Assembly (NCBI RefSeq): GCF_008084145.1
Contig: NZ_VSDO01000001.1
Span: 1,564,840-1,628,839 of the forward strand
Source of the DNA: Paenibacillus faecis
GTDB lineage: Bacteria; Bacillota; Bacilli; Paenibacillales; Paenibacillaceae
DNA: 64,000 nucleotides
Reading direction: 5' to 3'
Shown here: one piece after another, positions 62,863 to 64,000 of the stretch
How positions within the stretch are numbered: the stretch's first letter is position 1
How the letters are laid out: each line of letters opens with the position of its first letter
Position numbers and translations under genes: made by a program
The notes under the pieces: generated by a model
What the model was told of the DNA's origin: nothing
The model's database searches: none
What the model saw: only the letters and a program-made list of their open reading frames with translations

Positions 62863-63396
62863 TCACTTAGATGGAAAACCTCCCGTTAATTCGCCCTTGC
62901 CGCCCACGGTTAGCAATTAGCGGGAAAACCTCCAGCTAATCTCGGGGCAGAGGCTCTTATCGCCCATTTGAGGCCGGATTAGCAGAGAAATTCCGGCTAA
63001 ATGGTGCTAGCGTTGCCTTAACCCGAAGGGTCCAATGGCCGTAATCGCCTCCCTTTGAAGCCGGGCGGGTGGATAAGGGCCATTTGCGGCCTTATTTTGT
63101 CGAATTCGTCCCTTCGGTGAGAAATAGCGGTCTTTTGGGGCCTTATTTTAGGGAAAAGTGGGCCGAAACCTGATTTTTGGACCCGCATCAGTGAAATAAG
63201 GCCCTTTTTGGCCGCTATTTTTCCCGAAAACGCAAATCGGGTCGAAATAACAGCCCAAAATGCCGCTATTATACCAGGCGGCAAGAAAGATTGCGGATAG
63301 GCGGCACCCATATCCGTTTCAATGCAACGCCAGTGGCTAAATGGTGCGGTATCGCCGAAACGAGCCAATTTAACGGGAGGGATTTCCGTTAATGGA
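62863..63396. repeat. family C core, copy C3, interrupted by D2
   Basis: Four palindromes with TTA cores at 62867, 62917, 62979 and 63370. The first three are spaced 50 and 62 bp. Removing 340 bp (D2 plus one direct repeat) brings the fourth to 51 bp, restoring the C1/C2 pattern. Sequence outside the palindromes does not match C1/C2. The 680-bp stretch 62767-63447 holds no gene. Confidence 0.78.
63007..63333. mobile_element. family D element, copy D2, flanked by 13-bp direct repeats
   Basis: About 297 bp (63037-63333) match D1. The 327-bp unit has imperfect terminal inverted repeats CTAGCGTTGCCTT (63007-63019) and AATGCAACGCCAG (63321-63333), 11/13 matching. It is bounded by the 13-bp direct repeat GGCTAAATGGTGC at 62995-63007 and 63335-63347 (exactly 340 bp apart), the mark of insertion. 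No ORF codes for a transposase, so it resembles a MITE. Confidence 0.75.
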
Positions 63397-63397
63397 T

Positions 63398-63444
63398 TCA
63401 ATCAAAAAGCGGCCTGCCGATGAGGCAAGCCGCTTTTTGATTGA
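63398..63444 (-). terminator. intrinsic terminator of the RpiR-type gene
   Basis: Stem TCAATCAAAAAGCGGC / GCCGCTTTTTGATTGA with T-rich 3' arm on the minus strand; 3 bp after the stop. Confidence 0.9.
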
Positions 63445-63447
63445 CGA

Positions 63448-64000
63448 TCAATAATACTCCGTAACCGAAGGCCGGCTGGAGATGATGCCCTCGCTGTCCA
63501 GCTTCTTCTTCAGGTAAGATTTGTCCGAGGAAATGAGCAGGCTCATGACGGCGTCGACCACAAACAGAAAAGTGATATGGTTCGACATCATGGCGCTGTT
63601 GCTGACCGACATTTTGTCCGGTACGATGATGTTGATCTCCGCGGCCTCGGTGACCGGGGAAGAATCGTAACAGGTGATGGCCACCGTCTTCGCCTGGTTC
63701 ATCTGCGCCGTGGAGACCGCGTCGATAATTTCGGGCGTCGCGCCGGAGCGGGTGAACGCGATGACGATGTCCTCCGACGTGGCCTGGGACGCGGCGATTT
63801 TCATCGCGCGGCTGTCGCTGCTGGCTTCCGCGCTGATCCCGATCAGCGTCAGGCGATTCTTCAAGGCCATGGCCGAGAGGAAGGAATCGAAGATGCCGAA
63901 AATATGGATTCGCCTGGCCTGCTTCAGCATCTCCGCGACACCGAGCAGCGTCTCCTCGGAGATCATCGCGGAGGTGTTGACGACCAGCTCGTTGTAATCG
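63448..64000 (-). CDS. MurR/RpiR-family regulator, C-terminal SIS domain (partial)
   Basis: The reading frame stays open from the stop at 63448 to the window edge, so the 5' end and N-terminal helix-turn-helix lie outside. The visible about 184 residues are a sugar-isomerase (SIS) domain: RRIHIFGIFDSFLSA, FTRSGATPEII, VAITCYDSSPV. RpiR proteins regulate sugar-phosphate metabolism. An ATG inside the frame at 63966 is not the real start because no ribosome site precedes it and homologous sequence continues upstream. Confidence 0.85.
   Translation of the reverse strand, partial: DYNELVVNTSAMISEETLLGVAEMLKQARRIHIFGIFDSFLSAMALKNRLTLIGISAEASSDSRAMKIAASQATSEDIVIAFTRSGATPEIIDAVSTAQMNQAKTVAITCYDSSPVTEAAEINIIVPDKMSVSNSAMMSNHITFLFVVDAVMSLLISSDKSYLKKKLDSEGIISSRPSVTEYY

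Noticed and set aside
63448-63966. Complete 172-residue protein starting at 63966
   Set aside because: No ribosome site at that ATG and the frame continues to the window edge; the N-terminal helix-turn-helix is missing.

Overview
The window reads as a chromosome segment of a spore-forming, cell-wall-thick Firmicute of the Paenibacillus group. The evidence is SLH-domain surface proteins, a CIRCE operator, a yojF-bshB2 pair (bacillithiol), a KinB-like kinase, strong AGGAGG ribosome binding sites with many TTG and GTG starts, and lipobox proteins. No rRNA, tRNA, CRISPR array, transposase gene or prophage was seen. Taxonomy is inferred from these traits only.

Layout. 1-7.7 kb: single-gene metabolic and surface functions (short alpha-glucan phosphorylase, secreted phosphodiester glycosidase-like protein, Gfo/Idh/MocA oxidoreductase, secreted Ig-like protein, SGNH hydrolase, AraC regulator). 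7.9-11.7 kb: Fur-box iron-siderophore uptake operon (binding lipoprotein, two FecCD permeases, nitroreductase). 11.9-13.2 kb: cyclase-family hydrolase and CYTH protein. 13.3-14 kb: palindromic repeat elements. 14.2-15.7 kb: AT-rich ECF sigma/DUF4179 pair. 15.8-17.8 kb: htpG with a perfect CIRCE element. 17.8-22.7 kb: a four-gene operon that looks like a type VII secretion (T7SS) lipase-toxin module in reversed domain order: WXG100-like partner, a hydrolase-fold protein whose nucleophile is lost, a lipoprotein, and an 815-residue protein with an N-terminal GxSxG hydrolase and a long helical C-terminus. 22.9-26.4 kb: TPP-riboswitch-controlled tenA-thiM-thiD-thiE. 27-29.8 kb: VOC protein, coiled-coil protein, orphan KinB-like kinase. 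29.9-41.3 kb: levan/fructan utilisation (secreted multidomain GH32, fructokinase, cytoplasmic GH32, ABC importer without ATPase, divergent LacI regulator). 41.4-43.1 kb: second ECF/DUF4179 pair. 43.6-48.4 kb: giant S8 protease with SLH domains. 48.6-52.5 kb: bshB2/yojF, a small alarmone synthetase, an M14 carboxypeptidase. 53.5-62.8 kb: a lipoprotein, three serine beta-lactamase-fold hydrolases and a two-component system, linked by 11-bp-spaced direct repeats. 63.4-64 kb: truncated RpiR-type regulator.

The most unusual non-coding content is four sequence-distinct families of intergenic elements (called A, B, C and D here) that share one architecture: about 25-bp imperfect palindromes placed in pairs 50-52 bp apart, with the second pair inverted relative to the first. 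One D element sits inside a C element, flanked by a 13-bp direct repeat, and removing it restores the C spacing, so at least family D has been mobile.

The best candidates for new biology are the reversed T7SS lipase operon with its dead paralogue, the palindrome-pair elements, and the serine-hydrolase/two-component regulon. All coordinates and motif matches were read by eye; family assignments are from recognised motifs and have not been searched.
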